64,000 bases of DNA from Scytalidium lignicola. Taxonomy: Eukaryota > Ascomycota > Leotiomycetes. How positions within the stretch are numbered: position 1 is the stretch's first letter; each line of letters opens with the position of its first letter. The position numbers and the translations under genes were made by a program. The notes beneath the pieces are model-generated. The model made no database searches and was not told the origin of the DNA. It saw nothing but the letters and a program-made list of their open reading frames with translations. The stretch is from positions 1 to 64,000 of the forward strand of contig NCSJ02000050.1 of NCBI GenBank assembly GCA_002812745.2, in the 5' to 3' direction. Positions 9,763 through 22,000 of the stretch are shown one piece after another.

Positions 9763-10654
9763 CTACGTGCCATTGGTTCCCACAAACACCACCAGCACGG
9801 CTGCATACGTCGCCGTTGACACCAAGGCATCTTGATTGGACGCCCGAATACCCAGCGACAAGAGTAGCGCAAACAGAAACACGGCCACAGTAACCGTTGC
9901 CAAACTGGTGGCCAGCGACTTCTTCGCAATCATGATCACCATCGGCACCACGAGCAGGGCCCCTCCCGCGAAGGCAATAATAAAGCGGGCGGTCCGGTCC
10001 ACCACCTTGGACACGACCTTGGGCGGGTGTCCCAGGACATAATCGCCCAGTCTCAGCTTCTTCTCCAGCGCCGAATACGCTATCTGCCGCGGTAGAATTC
10101 TCTTCAGAAAGGCTCGCAACGGATCCGAGGCGCCTTCATACTCGTCGCCAAACCCGAGAAATCGAGTGCCTCCAAACGGATCGCCCGACAGATCGGCGAT
10201 GTCTCTGAAGCTCGCGATCAAGCCATTGCTGCGGCTCTTCCGCTCGGTGTCGTCGAGCTCTTCCAAGTGTCGAATATAGTCGTAGTCTCGAATAGCGTTG
10301 GCTGTGAGGATCAACCCACCACGGTTATATATAACACTGCCCATTTTCCTTTGGGGGGAGAGACTCACTGTAATCCGATAGCAACACCCTTATACGTGCC
10401 ATATCTTCTTCCGGCACGGCCAAGTCCGTTCTCGCTTTCGCATTGAGCTTGGCAAGCTCATTCTGAATCTGGACCAAGTTGAGTCGCTGCAAGGTTTGAA
10501 ACTCCATGAAGTGCATATCCTTCTTGCCATTATCGACCGTGTATTTGTACAATTTTTGGTCGTAACTTAAATTCTGAGCTCGTCGTTGTCGCCAATTTTT
10601 CGCCGGCACTGGAGACAGGCCTGCTTCGAGATCGGGGGGTGTTTCTTTTGTCAT
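9763..10654 (-). CDS. DUF6594 membrane protein
   Basis: Two exons (10369-10654 and 9763-10301) separated by a 67-nt intron (GTGAGT...CACAG) whose removal joins LLSDY to TNAIRDYDYIRHLEEL. Total 825 nt, 274 residues. Fungal DUF6594 proteins have this layout: an N-terminal helical part in which a short MEFQTLQRLNLVQIQNELAK segment precedes a region ending in a YxxxIRxxxxL motif, then three C-terminal hydrophobic helices. Here those are FIIAFAGGALLVVPMVIMIA, SLATVTVAVFLFALLLSLGI and TYAAVLVVFVGT, with SNQDAL between the second and third. The function of the family is unknown. The start chosen is the first ATG, MTKETPPDLEAG; the upstream extension has no ATG. DUF6594 genes are frequently found in variable fungal regions, and this one lies head-to-head with the giant repeat gene across 439 bp. 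Confidence 0.85.
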
Positions 10655-11093
10655 TGATTTAGTGTAAAAATTATGAAGTTTTTTTTTTAAAGAGCTGGTA
10701 CAAATTTCACAGACCAAAGTATCTCGATGAAGAATATTTGGTCTTTTGTCTGACAAATTTCAATATTAAAACGTGGCTGGCGCAACACGACCAATGAAAA
10801 GTGTGCCTCCCCGTCAGCCTCAAGAACATGTTCGTTTTAACAGCGCACGTCAGGCAGACTATCCTTTTCTTGGAGGGGGGGTTTGAGAAAGTTGCGAAAA
10901 CCGTGAACAGGGGCAGTCAACGTTGAGAGGGCGTCAATTAACCACGTGCATACATGCAGCCTCACTCAGCTGGACCTTATTTTTTAGGTCTTCTAATTCT
11001 ATAATGCTTCCCTCGATTTCCCTACAGGCATATCACTGCCATGCTCTTATCTCTACCGCATTGAAGGAAAAGTTGAGGTAGAGTCGTGCAGTC
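10655..11093. promoter_or_regulatory. Shared divergent promoter region
   Basis: The 439 bp between the start codons of the DUF6594 gene (minus) and the repeat-protein gene (plus). It includes a T-rich run at 10680-10690 and a CACGTG-like cacgtgca at 10943-10950. A shared promoter is inferred from geometry only. Confidence 0.4.
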
Positions 11094-14000
11094 ATGGACC
11101 AACCAAATATGACGATATCCGAAGTCCTAGACGACGTCAAAAGAAGAGTGCGCCAAAAGATGATGGTGCGATCATACATCGTCTCCCAAGATGTCATCGC
11201 GGAGATCAAAACCATTTACGGTCGATCCTCATTCCCGCCATTCGATGACGGTTTCGGTCGTCGTAAGCTGGACTTTGACTGGGAGGCCCATGAAGCTCTT
11301 ATTTCTCAGGTGGCAATCAATCAATTTCTGGAGGAGGTTTTGTCTCTACTACTACGGCATGAAAATGGACCACAAAGGTTCCATATCACCGACGCTGCGC
11401 TTGTGGCGATTGCAACTGGAATGCACATGGAGGTAATGGCATTTTTCATCAAACACTGCAGAGTCCCAGTCACAGATGAGATTGTCGAAGCGGCGGCGAG
11501 AAATCAGACAGATGGCAAGAGGATGATGCAGCTGTTACTAAGTCAAGTCAATGAAATAGAGATCTCTCACGATCTCGTCGATGCGGCGCGTCACGACACA
11601 GGTGTGTTGGAGGTGCTTTTCAACCGCATCAGGGGCGATATTGTCTCTGAAGAATTTGCAGCCGCGGTTATCAAGAGTCCCGAAGTGATGCGAGTACTAC
11701 TCAAGAATCCAGGTGCGATGAGAGAAACATTGTCGAGCCAGACCAAAGACCAAGCCGCAGTCCCTGATGATGATCTTCTGGTGGCAGCCGTTACACAGAG
11801 CCCAGAGGTGGCGCGAATTCTTCTAAACCACTTATTGAGCCAATGTACACATATCAATCTTTCTGAACGGGTCATATCGGCTGCAGCCAAGAACCCAGAG
11901 GTGATGCGACTCCTGCTCAGCCAATCCACGCATAACATCAAAATTACCGCAGAAATGGTGGCTTCAGCAAAATACGCGGACGACAATGACATCGGAATTA
12001 TCGAACTGTTGCTTAACCATAGCGGGGGTGTAGAAATCACCCAGGACGCCGTGGGAGAAATAGCAGCGAGATTTGATGCAGACATTATAGACTTACTGCT
12101 GAGAAGAGTTCCAGGAATTGAAATTACCGACGACATCATCCAAAAAGCAGCAGCAGGACACCATGCAGAGAAGGTACTGCAGAGACTGTTGAAGGATCGT
12201 AGTGAAGTTAATATCACGGAGGAAATGCTCCATGCAGCAGGAATCGGTAGAAAGGGGGTATTGGAGGTATTGGTACGCCATGGGAAGGACATCCCCATCT
12301 CCAAATCCATTATTGGAAGACTAAGATTTACAGGTGGAGATATGGTAAAGTTGCTGCTCGGTCGAAGAAAAGAGAACGTCACCGAGGATATATTGATGGA
12401 GATTGCGGCCGAGTGTGATCCGTCTGCGATGGAGGTTGTTTTGCAAAGTAGAGAGGATATCACAGTCTCCCAAAGTCTCATACAAGCGGCTGGTCGAAAT
12501 ATGCATGCAGCAGAGATGATGAGAGTACTGCTGAGTATTACAGAACACGTCACACTCACGGAAGACTTGATAGAATCAGCCAATATATACCATTACAGGA
12601 TGGATGATACTGCTCTTAGGTTGTTGCTTGAACACAGCGGGGATGTCCAAATAACTCAGTATGCAGTGGAAGCCATTGCGGCGTATTACTCACCAGATAC
12701 ATTACAGTTAGTACTTGGGAGGTTTGGAGATCATATCCACATCACCGATAAGATCATTAAGGCGGCGATACAGAACCAGCGGGATGGTGACGGAGTCCTA
12801 CAGATGTTGTTGAAGCATGCCAAGGATACCATTACAGTCAGTGGAGACTTTGTAAGAGGAATAATCACAGACGTCTCTAATGGTGGATCCACGGAAGGAG
12901 ATTGGCAGCATCAGAATAAGCTTATGCAAACACTGTTGAGCTATACCAGCGAGGTCCAGCTCACCAAATCCATCTTGGAAACCATTATCGCGCATTTTGA
13001 CAAGAAGGTGACGGAGATGACACTTGCCAGAATTGGATATGTCCAGATTACAAACGAGGTCATCAAGGCGGTGATGCGGAATCAATGGGGAGGGGAGGGT
13101 GTGCTGCAGGCGCTGATGAGCCAGGGTAACGATGTTGTGGTCAGCAGAGACTTTGTAATGTCCATTGCAAGCCTCTATATCGGGTTGAGGGAGTTTCGGC
13201 TGAGAGATAAAGATCAACATGTTGGTTTGCAGCATCCTTGNCCCCAATTGCAGTATTTTTCGCCTGAGGAAGTCCATCATACTGGAGGACTTGAAGAGGA
13301 AAAATGGGCCTATGCGAAAAAACTGATTCAGATGCNTCCTTAACCGTGATGAGGGTATCCAAATCACCNACGGCGCCGTGGACGCGATAGTGGCAAACTT
13401 TGATAGGGAGGTAGTGGAGTTGCTGCTAAGTAAAAATAACAACATGCACTTCAATGAAGCTATCATAAAAGCAGCCATGGCAAATACGGAATATCGAAAT
13501 GACATCATGCAGCTGTTGCTTGATTTCAATCTGGGTAAGAAGATTCAGATAACTGAAGAAACAATCGTGGAAATAGTGGCAGCGGAAGAGTTCAGTATGG
13601 AGATGATAAGACGTCTTGTAGAACAAGTAGAGGGTGTCAGCATTACGACGAACATTATCAAGGCAGCAGCGGAGAGATTGGGGGATGTTGTGGATGTGAT
13701 GGAACTCTTGCTGAGCCATTCCCAGAGCGTGGAAATCACCGCGGATATGCTCGAAACAGCAACCAGGGCCTGGGGGGTGGGTGCTGAAATGTTAAAACTG
13801 TTGCTTCAGCATGGTGGGGATGCATCTCTCACTCAAAACGTGGTAGAAAAATTGCTGGCTTATGTTGACAACGATGAAATGGTGTTGTTGCTCAGAAGAT
13901 GTACAGATTTTCAGACTACCGAGGGAACCTTGAAGGCAGTGGCAATGAATCAAGAGAAGATTCAGTTCTTGCTGGGCTATGCGGAAGACATTCATATAGA

Positions 14001-17000
14001 TCAAGAGCTTGTGGAGAAAGTATATGCTGGGTCATCGCGGATCGAGACCATGAAACTCTTGCTGAACCACAGTGGCGTATCTATGACACAAAGCGCTGCG
14101 GAAGCAATAGCGGCTCATTTTGATAAAAAGGTGATGGAAATACTGCTCAGAGACTTTGGAGGGATTCAAATCAACCAAAAAATGATTGAAGCAGCCGCAG
14201 GCAATCGAAATCACAGCAAGGAACTGATCCAGTTCTTGCTGCCATATGTTCCGGACGTGAAGATCACGAAAGAAATCGTAGAAAAAATTGTGAGTAATGG
14301 TCGGGATGACATTGACGTGCTGAAGCTCTTTCTTGACCGGCGACGAACGAGGGCATATTCGCGTGATTGGAGAGGCATACAAATCACAGAGGCTGCTGTG
14401 CAAGGGATCATGGCTGGTGGCAGGAAGGAATTGGTGGAATTGCTACTCAGGCGTCAACGGATTCACATCACTGAAGAGCTTTTTTTGACAGCACTACGGA
14501 ACCCATGGATGAGATGCGACAATCTCCAAAGCTTATTAGGTAGAGCAAACGGGCTCAAAATCACCAAAGAAATGCTGAATATAGCAGTAAAGAATTTGAG
14601 TCGGGGTGCAGTTATATGGCTCGATGAGACCAGCAGATCAATAATACGCGCATTGCATGACCGAGAGATACTGGAGAAACTCTTCCATGGGTCCATGAGC
14701 AGAGACTATGGTGCGGAAGAAGCGCTGAATGGTCTTAGAACGATACTGCTGCTTCTGGAGCGGGCCACAGAGGTCTGGGTTTCCGAAGAACTCATCGACA
14801 TACTGGAGGAACACTACTGTTACGACAGGGAGCTGTTGCAGCTATTCCTACGTCAATCAGAGAAACTGATTCTTACAGAAGCTGCCGTCAAACGACTTCT
14901 GGGACCTCAGGGGCGCCAATTGTTTTACATCCGACCACGTTCACATGCTGTATATGATGTGGAGACATTGTGCCTATTGTTGAGACAGGTCACCAGCTTC
15001 ACAGTCACCGCCGAAATCATACGCCTAGTTGCCGATAGCAAGGAATATAGTATTCCTGCATTGTGCATACTTTTGAACCAAACTGCAGACGTTAAAATAG
15101 ATGTCCAGATTACCCGGGACATCATTGATGCGCTACAAGACACTGGAACTCAGGGCAAGGGCCTTTTATTCGTGTTACTAAGTCAGGACAGAGGTATCAC
15201 AATTACTGATGATGGTCTCCAGAGGATTTTCGAAAAATACGATAGAGAGACAGTGCAGTTTGTGTTGAGCGAAAGAGAGATAGAGATCACCGAAGATCTC
15301 ATCACAAGCGCAGCCAAGAATTCCAACGACGGTCCAAGTATAATGAATTTCCTACTCCGCCCAAACAAAACCATTGAGCTCACCAAAGACATAATAAAAG
15401 CTGCCCGAGGGAACCCAGAAGTGGTGCATCAGCTTCTGAGCCACGTCCGTCAAATTGAGATCACTAAAAGTATTGCGGAAGAAGTAATGGGAAATTGGAT
15501 GTCACATGCCAATCGAGACGCAATGAAACTTTTGCTCCAGCATAATGATGTTCAGATCACTCATGATGCAATCGAAGCAATTGCAGCTCACTGCAGCAAG
15601 GACATTGTCGAGCTGTCATTTAAGATATTTGGAGACTGCTCAATAACGGACAATGTCATTTTGGCGGCAGTCCGGAATCGAGAGCATGGAGGAGATGTCA
15701 TAAAATTCTTGGTTAACAAGTCTCAAGACATCAAGATCACACAAGCCATGTTAAAAGAGGCGGTGGCAGACTCAAATCGCAAGTCCGTGGTGTTGGCACT
15801 TCTAGTCCACGCCAAAGATATCCAAATAACTGAGGACATTATGGAAGTTGCTGCTGCACATTTTGACGAAGAGATAATGGCTTTGTTGCTGAGACAGGAA
15901 GCTTCTGCAGTCACTGAAGGTGTTATCTTAGCAGCCGCCGGTGCTCAATTTTTTTACTGGACGAGTTTTGGCCAGAAGGGAAGCGGCACAAGAAAGGAGA
16001 CGATGCAACTCTTGCTGAGAAATGCCCCAGAAATCAAGATAACGGAAGATATCATTCTGGAAGCGGCAAAGAATCCGTTCACTCGCCCTGAAGTCATGCA
16101 GATATTACTGAGTCACTCCAATAGCGTCAAAATCTCCGAAGAAATCATCGAGGCAGCAGCACACAACCAGGATCATGGCGTGGAGGTGATGCGAATGCTC
16201 CTGAGGCGTGCACCCGACTTTGAAGTCACGCTACAGATACTAAAAGCTGCAGCGCAAAATAGCAAGGAAATAACGCAGATTTTAGGGAACCATTCTAGGG
16301 ATATCGTAATTAGTGAAGAAGTCCTCAAGGTAGCAGCAAGAAACGAGAAAGATGGCGATCAAGTAATTCAACTGCTCCTGGAATACGCCCCGGATACCAA
16401 TATCACTAAAGAGCTAGTCAATGCGGCGCTCGGAAACAAAAAAAGGGCATATCAGATAATGAAGACGTTACTGATTCAAGTTGACCAGCCGGAGATTCCC
16501 GAAGAGGCCGTTATAGCAATTGCTGCCATTTCTGATAAGAGTATAATGGAACTATTACTCATTTATCACAGGGAGACCCAAATCACGGAAGAGATTATCA
16601 GGGCGGCGGCAGGGAATGAAGAAGATGGAGAGGGTGTGATCAAGCTTTTGCTGAAACAGGCGAGAGGCGTTAGAATCACGGAAGATGCTCTCAAAGCCGC
16701 AGTAGGGAACCGAAAGAAGGGCAAGCAAGTGACGCGGCAATTGATGACACATCAGCAGGATCTCCATATTAGTCCTTCTGTGATTCAGCAAGCAGTCAAG
16801 AATTCCGGATGCGGTCAAGCGGTGTTGGAACAACTATTGGAAAGAGAATGGAAGATTCAGATCACTCGAGATATCGTCAGAGCAGCGGTGATGAACCGCA
16901 GCAGCGGAGACATAATGATCCAGGCGTTACTCAGCCAAGATCGAGAGACGCAGATTACTGAAGACGCTATCAAGATGATCACGTCAAAATTGAATGCGGA

Positions 17001-17067
17001 AGTAAAACGGTTGTTGCAAGACCGAAACGAACAGATCCAGATAGTCCGGTCATCATCATTGAAATGA
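11094..17067 (+). CDS. Giant ankyrin-like solenoid repeat protein, about 1,990 residues
   Basis: One long frame starts at ATG 11094 and ends at TGA 17065-17067, with no introns visible. The apparent break at 13341-13343 is caused by the N at 13336. Dropping that single position gives KLIQMLLNRDEGIQIT, exactly the local repeat pattern, and makes the gene 5,973 nt. After a non-repeat N-terminus of about 95 residues, nearly everything is an imperfect repeat averaging 33 residues. I count about 58 units of the form (I/V)xITExxIxAAAxNxxxGxxVMxLLLxxxxD. The second half of each unit resembles the ankyrin GxxxVVxLLLxxGAxV helix, while ITEDII replaces the ankyrin TPLH turn. Similar units are known C-terminal to NACHT-type fungal proteins. 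Here there is no P-loop, HET, kinase, signal peptide or membrane segment. A cytoplasmic binding scaffold is inferred. Composition is balanced, with no sign of decay. Confidence 0.88.
11385..17040 (+). repeat. About 58 imperfect coding repeats (~99 bp each) with higher-order blocks
   Basis: The units drift in sequence, so this is a protein-level tandem array and not a DNA satellite. A short unit type carrying IAAHFDxxIxxLLL recurs (for example at protein-level positions encoded near 12040, 12670, 12990, 13380, 14100, 15570, 15850 and 16510). In several places it is followed by the same two unit types in the same order, implying past duplication of multi-unit blocks. Confidence 0.85.
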
Positions 17068-17394
17068 TGACAGATACAGTTATGCCTTATAGCAGTGGTA
17101 TCTGACCCAAACTGTCATGGTTTAGCAATGACTCCGGTACGGAAGGGGTCTACAGAAATGACTGGCGCACCCCATGTAAAGCGGTGAGCCAAGCATATTT
17201 GCCGCTTTATAAAATCCATCGCGTGAATGCGCATTGTTTGCCTATCCTTCTAGAAAGAATGTTTACTTTTTTTNGGGAGTCTGGTGGGCTCTTACCAAAT
17301 CACAGCCAGTGATAATTAATCCTTCGTATTGTTGTAGTACGCCCCTGGAACTACGACGCGTACAAGATATAAGGTGTCTTGCGAAGAGAAGGCA
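17068..17394. other. Intergenic
   Basis: Separates two plus-strand genes. Contains one N (about 17274) beside a T run. No motif recognised. Confidence 0.5.
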
Positions 17395-18267
17395 ATGAGA
17401 GAAAGTAAGTCGAACACACAATCTCATCCTAGTGAACGAGATACTATGACAGAAAGGGAACTGGATTCGTTTAGTGATTTAGCTGTGGTTACCAGTTTTA
17501 TTCAATCTCTGTCTGCACTACTTCCTTTGCCACCTGTCAATCTCAAGAATGCGAAACTCTATGTCTCAAAGTCAAAGGAGTTGGCAGCTGAGCTTGATTC
17601 CCTGAAAACACAGGTCGACCTCTCGGATTTCGCGGTTCCTATTGATAATCTCCTAGAGCCGGGCATGGCGGAAAGTGCCTTAAATGCTTTAGATCGTTTC
17701 ATTGCCAATAAAACTGGAACTAAGATGAGAATGCTCTACCAAAATCTCATTGAAGACTGTATATCAGATATCCAGGACAAATTTGAACAGCAAAAGGCAA
17801 AATTGAACTTGGCATCACCAGCCGTCACGCCGGCCATCGAAACTTGTACTACAGATGTCCAGGTCCAACAACGAAGACAGAAGCAGAAGACTCACTCTAC
17901 ACATTCATCGGCACACGATATAACCCTGACATTAACTTCTCATCCAGAGGTGGTGCAAACGCCTCCAATATTCAAGGTAAAGCAGGACACTATTGATGTC
18001 TTCTCAACATTATTCTTACCGTTGAAATCACGAGGTTCCATCAGTTGGACAGCATTTGAAACAGCGATGACAGACTTGAAATTTTCTGTGGAGCCGAAGT
18101 TTGGATCGGTATTTACCTTTTGTCCCCCTCAGGACATGGCCATACGGAAATCAGTCACACTCCATCGGCCTCATCAGTCGCGAATCGAAGGCTACAAGTT
18201 GCTCCTTTTTGCGAGGCGCCTAAAAAGGGTGTATGGATGGAGTGAGCGTTGCTTTGAGCTAGCATGA
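17395..18267 (+). CDS. Conserved fungal protein with possible HicA-like C-terminal domain
   Basis: Single-exon frame. ATG 17395 gives 290 residues and ATG 17446 gives 273; the frame extends slightly upstream only through a GTG. The N-terminal half is helical (SFIQSLSALLPLPPVNLKNA, later DKFEQQKAKLNLA), followed by a Ser/Thr/Gln-rich linker. The C-terminal 85 residues contain the block SRGSISWTAFETAMTDLKFS, FGSVFTFCPP, TLHRPHQSRIEGYKLL and FARRLKRVYGW. I recognise this block from many ascomycete proteins of unknown function. Its layout (helix, glycine-serine, aromatic strand, then HRPH and helix) resembles the small HicA mRNA-interferase fold, but the catalytic histidine expected after GS is replaced by valine. 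Family recognition is fairly sure; the HicA comparison is inference. It lies 327 bp downstream of the giant repeat gene on the same strand. Confidence 0.75.
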   Translation: MRESKSNTQSHPSERDTMTERELDSFSDLAVVTSFIQSLSALLPLPPVNLKNAKLYVSKSKELAAELDSLKTQVDLSDFAVPIDNLLEPGMAESALNALDRFIANKTGTKMRMLYQNLIEDCISDIQDKFEQQKAKLNLASPAVTPAIETCTTDVQVQQRRQKQKTHSTHSSAHDITLTLTSHPEVVQTPPIFKVKQDTIDVFSTLFLPLKSRGSISWTAFETAMTDLKFSVEPKFGSVFTFCPPQDMAIRKSVTLHRPHQSRIEGYKLLLFARRLKRVYGWSERCFELA

Positions 18268-18534
18268 ATTAAAATAATAAAGCCTGGCTTAAGAGGAAGA
18301 ACAATTAGTAATAACCAATTTGATTATGAGTGACTGAACTCACTAAGTTCAATGCTCCTTATCTTCCGCTTGGCTGAATGTGGTGGTATTTATGCACGTG
18401 TATAATTATGTTGTGAAATAAATTTAATTGGCTCTTCAGTTGTATTAAAGGGAATCACTTCCGAGTCATCTAGATTTACGAACAGACATAAATAGTATAG
18501 CTACACGTAATTACTTTAAGCAAAGCACCTATAC

Positions 18535-19014
18535 CTACTTGTGCAATTCGCGCCGTTGGGCTCGACGCCGTAGGGTTTCACGACGCATCCTTTTCAGTTT
18601 CGTTGAATAGCATTCATGGATCTCATCCTCACTCTGATGTGCCATAGCCTTTTGAATCTCTGCCCACGAGTAGCCCCCCTCTTTTAACTTGATCAACATC
18701 ACATCCTCTTCCACCGTCCACAGACGGTCCTCCATATGCCTTCGCGACATTGTGACATGAGTATTAGATAGTTCTACAGGCCAGTTAAGGTTTGTAAACT
18801 TATCTTCTTCTGGTATAAATCGATTGCATGTCATTTGAGGCTTTAGCCTTGTAGTATTAAGATAGATTGTTTCACGGATAGACTGTTCACTTTTGGAGCC
18901 AATGTCTAGGGGATTAATTGACTTCTGAGGTCGACCTTGCTGGGGTTTAGGCTGTAATGTTAGATCTCTTGATCTCTTGCTTCTTGCTTTAATTGTTACT
19001 TTCTTCTTCTGCAC
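18535..19014 (-). CDS. SANT/Myb-like small nuclear protein, 5' end unresolved
   Basis: The minus-strand frame encodes a basic N-terminus (KKKVTIKARSKRSRD) and, near the C-terminus, one SANT/Myb-like helix-turn-helix: DRLWTVEEDVMLIKLKEGGY, SWAEIQKAM, DEIHECYSTKLKR, with regularly spaced Trp residues as in DNA-binding Myb repeats. It ends in a highly basic RRETLRRRAQRRELHK. The frame is open to 19014 and beyond but contains no ATG until 18834, so the first exon probably lies upstream in the AT-rich block, or a shorter protein begins at 18834 (MTCNRFIPEEDK). Role inferred as chromatin or DNA binding. Its position at the rim of a decayed AT block makes a 5'-eroded gene a real alternative. Confidence 0.6.
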   Translation of the reverse strand: MQKKKVTIKARSKRSRDLTLQPKPQQGRPQKSINPLDIGSKSEQSIRETIYLNTTRLKPQMTCNRFIPEEDKFTNLNWPVELSNTHVTMSRRHMEDRLWTVEEDVMLIKLKEGGYSWAEIQKAMAHQSEDEIHECYSTKLKRMRRETLRRRAQRRELHK

Positions 19015-22000
19015 TATAGTTGAGTATGTCTGTATTGTATTCGGAGTCTTGCCTAAAAACTGGAGAAAGATCTAGTCTTAAGGCTTGCTCTCTTTCCTTT
19101 ATATTATTAAACGTTACTTATCTTCTTTTGACTACAACTTTCTTATGCTCAAGGTTTCTTACTTATCTTTACTAGAATCTTTGTTATTATAAACATCAAG
19201 ATTGTTATAACTTAAATTATTGTTATTATTACTACAACTCTTTAATAGCATAACCCTTAATATAAGAGTTACAAGGTTAAGAGAGATATCCTGCCTTAAT
19301 TGACTTTTGGTCATAATATTATATTTATAACTTAGCTTTTAAGTAGTTATTATAGTTAATAGCTTGTTATTAAAGGTAATGTTTAATGAATTAATTAATT
19401 GATCAAAAGCTTCTAAGATATATGATAACTAAAATTTGAGGTTGAATATAATTTCATTTCTAACTATTATGCATTTAAGAACTTTATGAACAGGTTATTC
19501 TTAATATTTAACAATTAATATTGGCTTTTTGATAAGGGGTCTTTGAAAAGTTGATAAGGTTAATTAACAGTTATTATTAAGAAAAGTTGAAGTATATCTG
19601 TGATTAGTCTTAGCTTAAGGATTGTTTAACTCAAGGCTAGTAGCCAAAGATGTTATAAGTATATACAACTCTCTGAAACAGGGTTTTGTAATATTATTAA
19701 GGTAAATAGTTAGTATTATAACAAGCTTTAAATGTGATTTTTGTTGTTTTGCAGGCTATAAGTCCTTGTTGTCAATTATATTACAAAANGTTATGACTAT
19801 GTTAAGTATTTATAAAATCATAATTATTATTATTAGTCTCCTAATTTAAACTTAAGTATTTTCGCTTCTTCTCTTGTTTTTACAACTTAAGCTTATAACT
19901 TGGTGTTAAGCTTAGTAAAGCAAAGAGACTAAAGAGGCTTTAAGAAGCTTATAAGATATTATATTACTTGTTGTTCATTAAGGTTATAAGATATATAAAA
20001 TTAACTTTAGATTATGCTTAACTTAAAAGATCAGGAGATAATGTTATTATATTCTATTAATAACTTTTTTCTTGAAATTTTTAAGATAGTTAATTACTTA
20101 TAAGCTTAAAGAGGAATATAAAGTAGAATAAGATTATTAATTAATTTTCATTGATTTAAAGAAGATAATTATCAACTAAGTATTCATAAGATTTTCTGGT
20201 TTTATTATATTAAATAAGACACATCTTGTAAACTCTTGTAATTTTCAATTTTAACAATGTATACAAGTTTGTAGAATACTTTATATTAAGCGATAGTAAT
20301 ATATATATTTGTATATTATCCTTGTTAACTTAAGAATTATATTTGTTTAGTTATTCATCTTATATAATATAATATTAAGCTATCTTTGATTAGCAGTTAA
20401 TTAGTCATTAAGTTTGTATTCTATAAATCTGAAAATAATGCTTATTAATATTAGATTCTATGACTAAAGCCTCAGTAGATTCTGGGTAAAGATATAACCT
20501 TCTTAAGGGTTATAAATCTTGGACATAATAATCTTTTACACTGATTACCTTTACTATATCCTCTTGTTGTTTTTGATTTTGTAACTCCTTGTCTTTTTAA
20601 CCTTTATTACTAAGCAAGAAGTTTTGCTTAAACTTCTTTAATATACTGTAAACATTTTTACTTTGATAATGTTCCTTATTTATTTAAGTTTATAATAGCT
20701 TAACATTATCTTGAAAGAGTTATAAGGAGTTAAAAGAAGTAATAGATGATAACTTCTTCTACTCTTCAAAAGTCAAGAGTATATCTTTTTCAAGCTTATT
20801 TACACTTTTGTCCTCCTCTTTCTCTTTACTCTTTTCCTTACTCTTTTCTTTTAACTGTATAAAAGAGGCTTATAATATTCAATTGTTAAATATACTTAAT
20901 ATAGTTTTATTATTATCATATTGTTTAGTCTAATCTTCAGATAACTTAATAAAGTAATAATAAGAGGAAGGATTACTTTAAGTTAGTATAAATGCAAAAG
21001 TTAAGTTATTTAGCTTAAGTTAAAGAATTAAGCATTTATCCTTGTTAACATAACAATTGTTTTCAAGATTATACTATATATTATAACTTAACAAGTTAAG
21101 TTACTAATTTAGTTTGTAAGTAAAAATGTTAACAACTTGAAGGTTAAAGGTATTTAACTTGTTATTTTTAAGAATTACTAATTTGTCTGTATATAATCAG
21201 TAAGTTAATTCTTGTAATAATAAAGAGTTCTTGTATATATCTTAAGTATCTTAAGTATATTTCTTAACATTATCTAATCTTAACTGTTTTAAACTAATAT
21301 AACTTTTATTTGTATTAAGTACTTACTTATTAAGGTTTTTAGAATCATAGTTAATATTATAGTCTTATGTCAAGATTTTACAATGTAAATCTAGATTTAA
21401 AAGTTCTTTAATTAATAATAAGTTATTATTGTTATTATTATTTCTTACTTCATTATCATGGATAAAGTTGTTATTATAATCTATGATTCTCATAATAGAT
21501 TAGACAAGCTTATAGTTCTTAAGAGTCTTCTGATCATACTTAGAGTTTCAATTATAAAATTATCTTAATATCAAGTTATTAGAAGAAGGTACTTTATATA
21601 AGATGTTAGAGAGGACAAGAAGTAAACATAATATAAGTTAATAACAATTATTTAAGAAAGTTAAATATAAGCAAAATAATGTCTTATAAGTACTTTTGAA
21701 AATAAATTAATTTTGTTAAAATTAAATTTCAAAGAAGATAGTACAAAAGTTATATAACCTTACTTGTAAACATATAATATGTGAATATTAATTATATCCT
21801 TCAATTTCACTTTAACTCTATAATTGTCTTATTTGCTATCTACAATTACTATTTCATTTATTATTATAAACTTTAAGAAAGGAATATAGTAAAGTGTATA
21901 AAGTTTAACTATTAAAAGTTTCCCTTTTTTAAGGTTATAAAACATGTAAATACTAGTTACCAACATCTTATATCTTAGTTTGCCTTAGCTCTCTTAGCCT

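Noticed and set aside
11591..12583. 330-codon antisense frame within the giant repeat gene
   Set aside because: It is the shadow of the repeat codons on the other strand, has no family, and overlaps a clearly coding frame.
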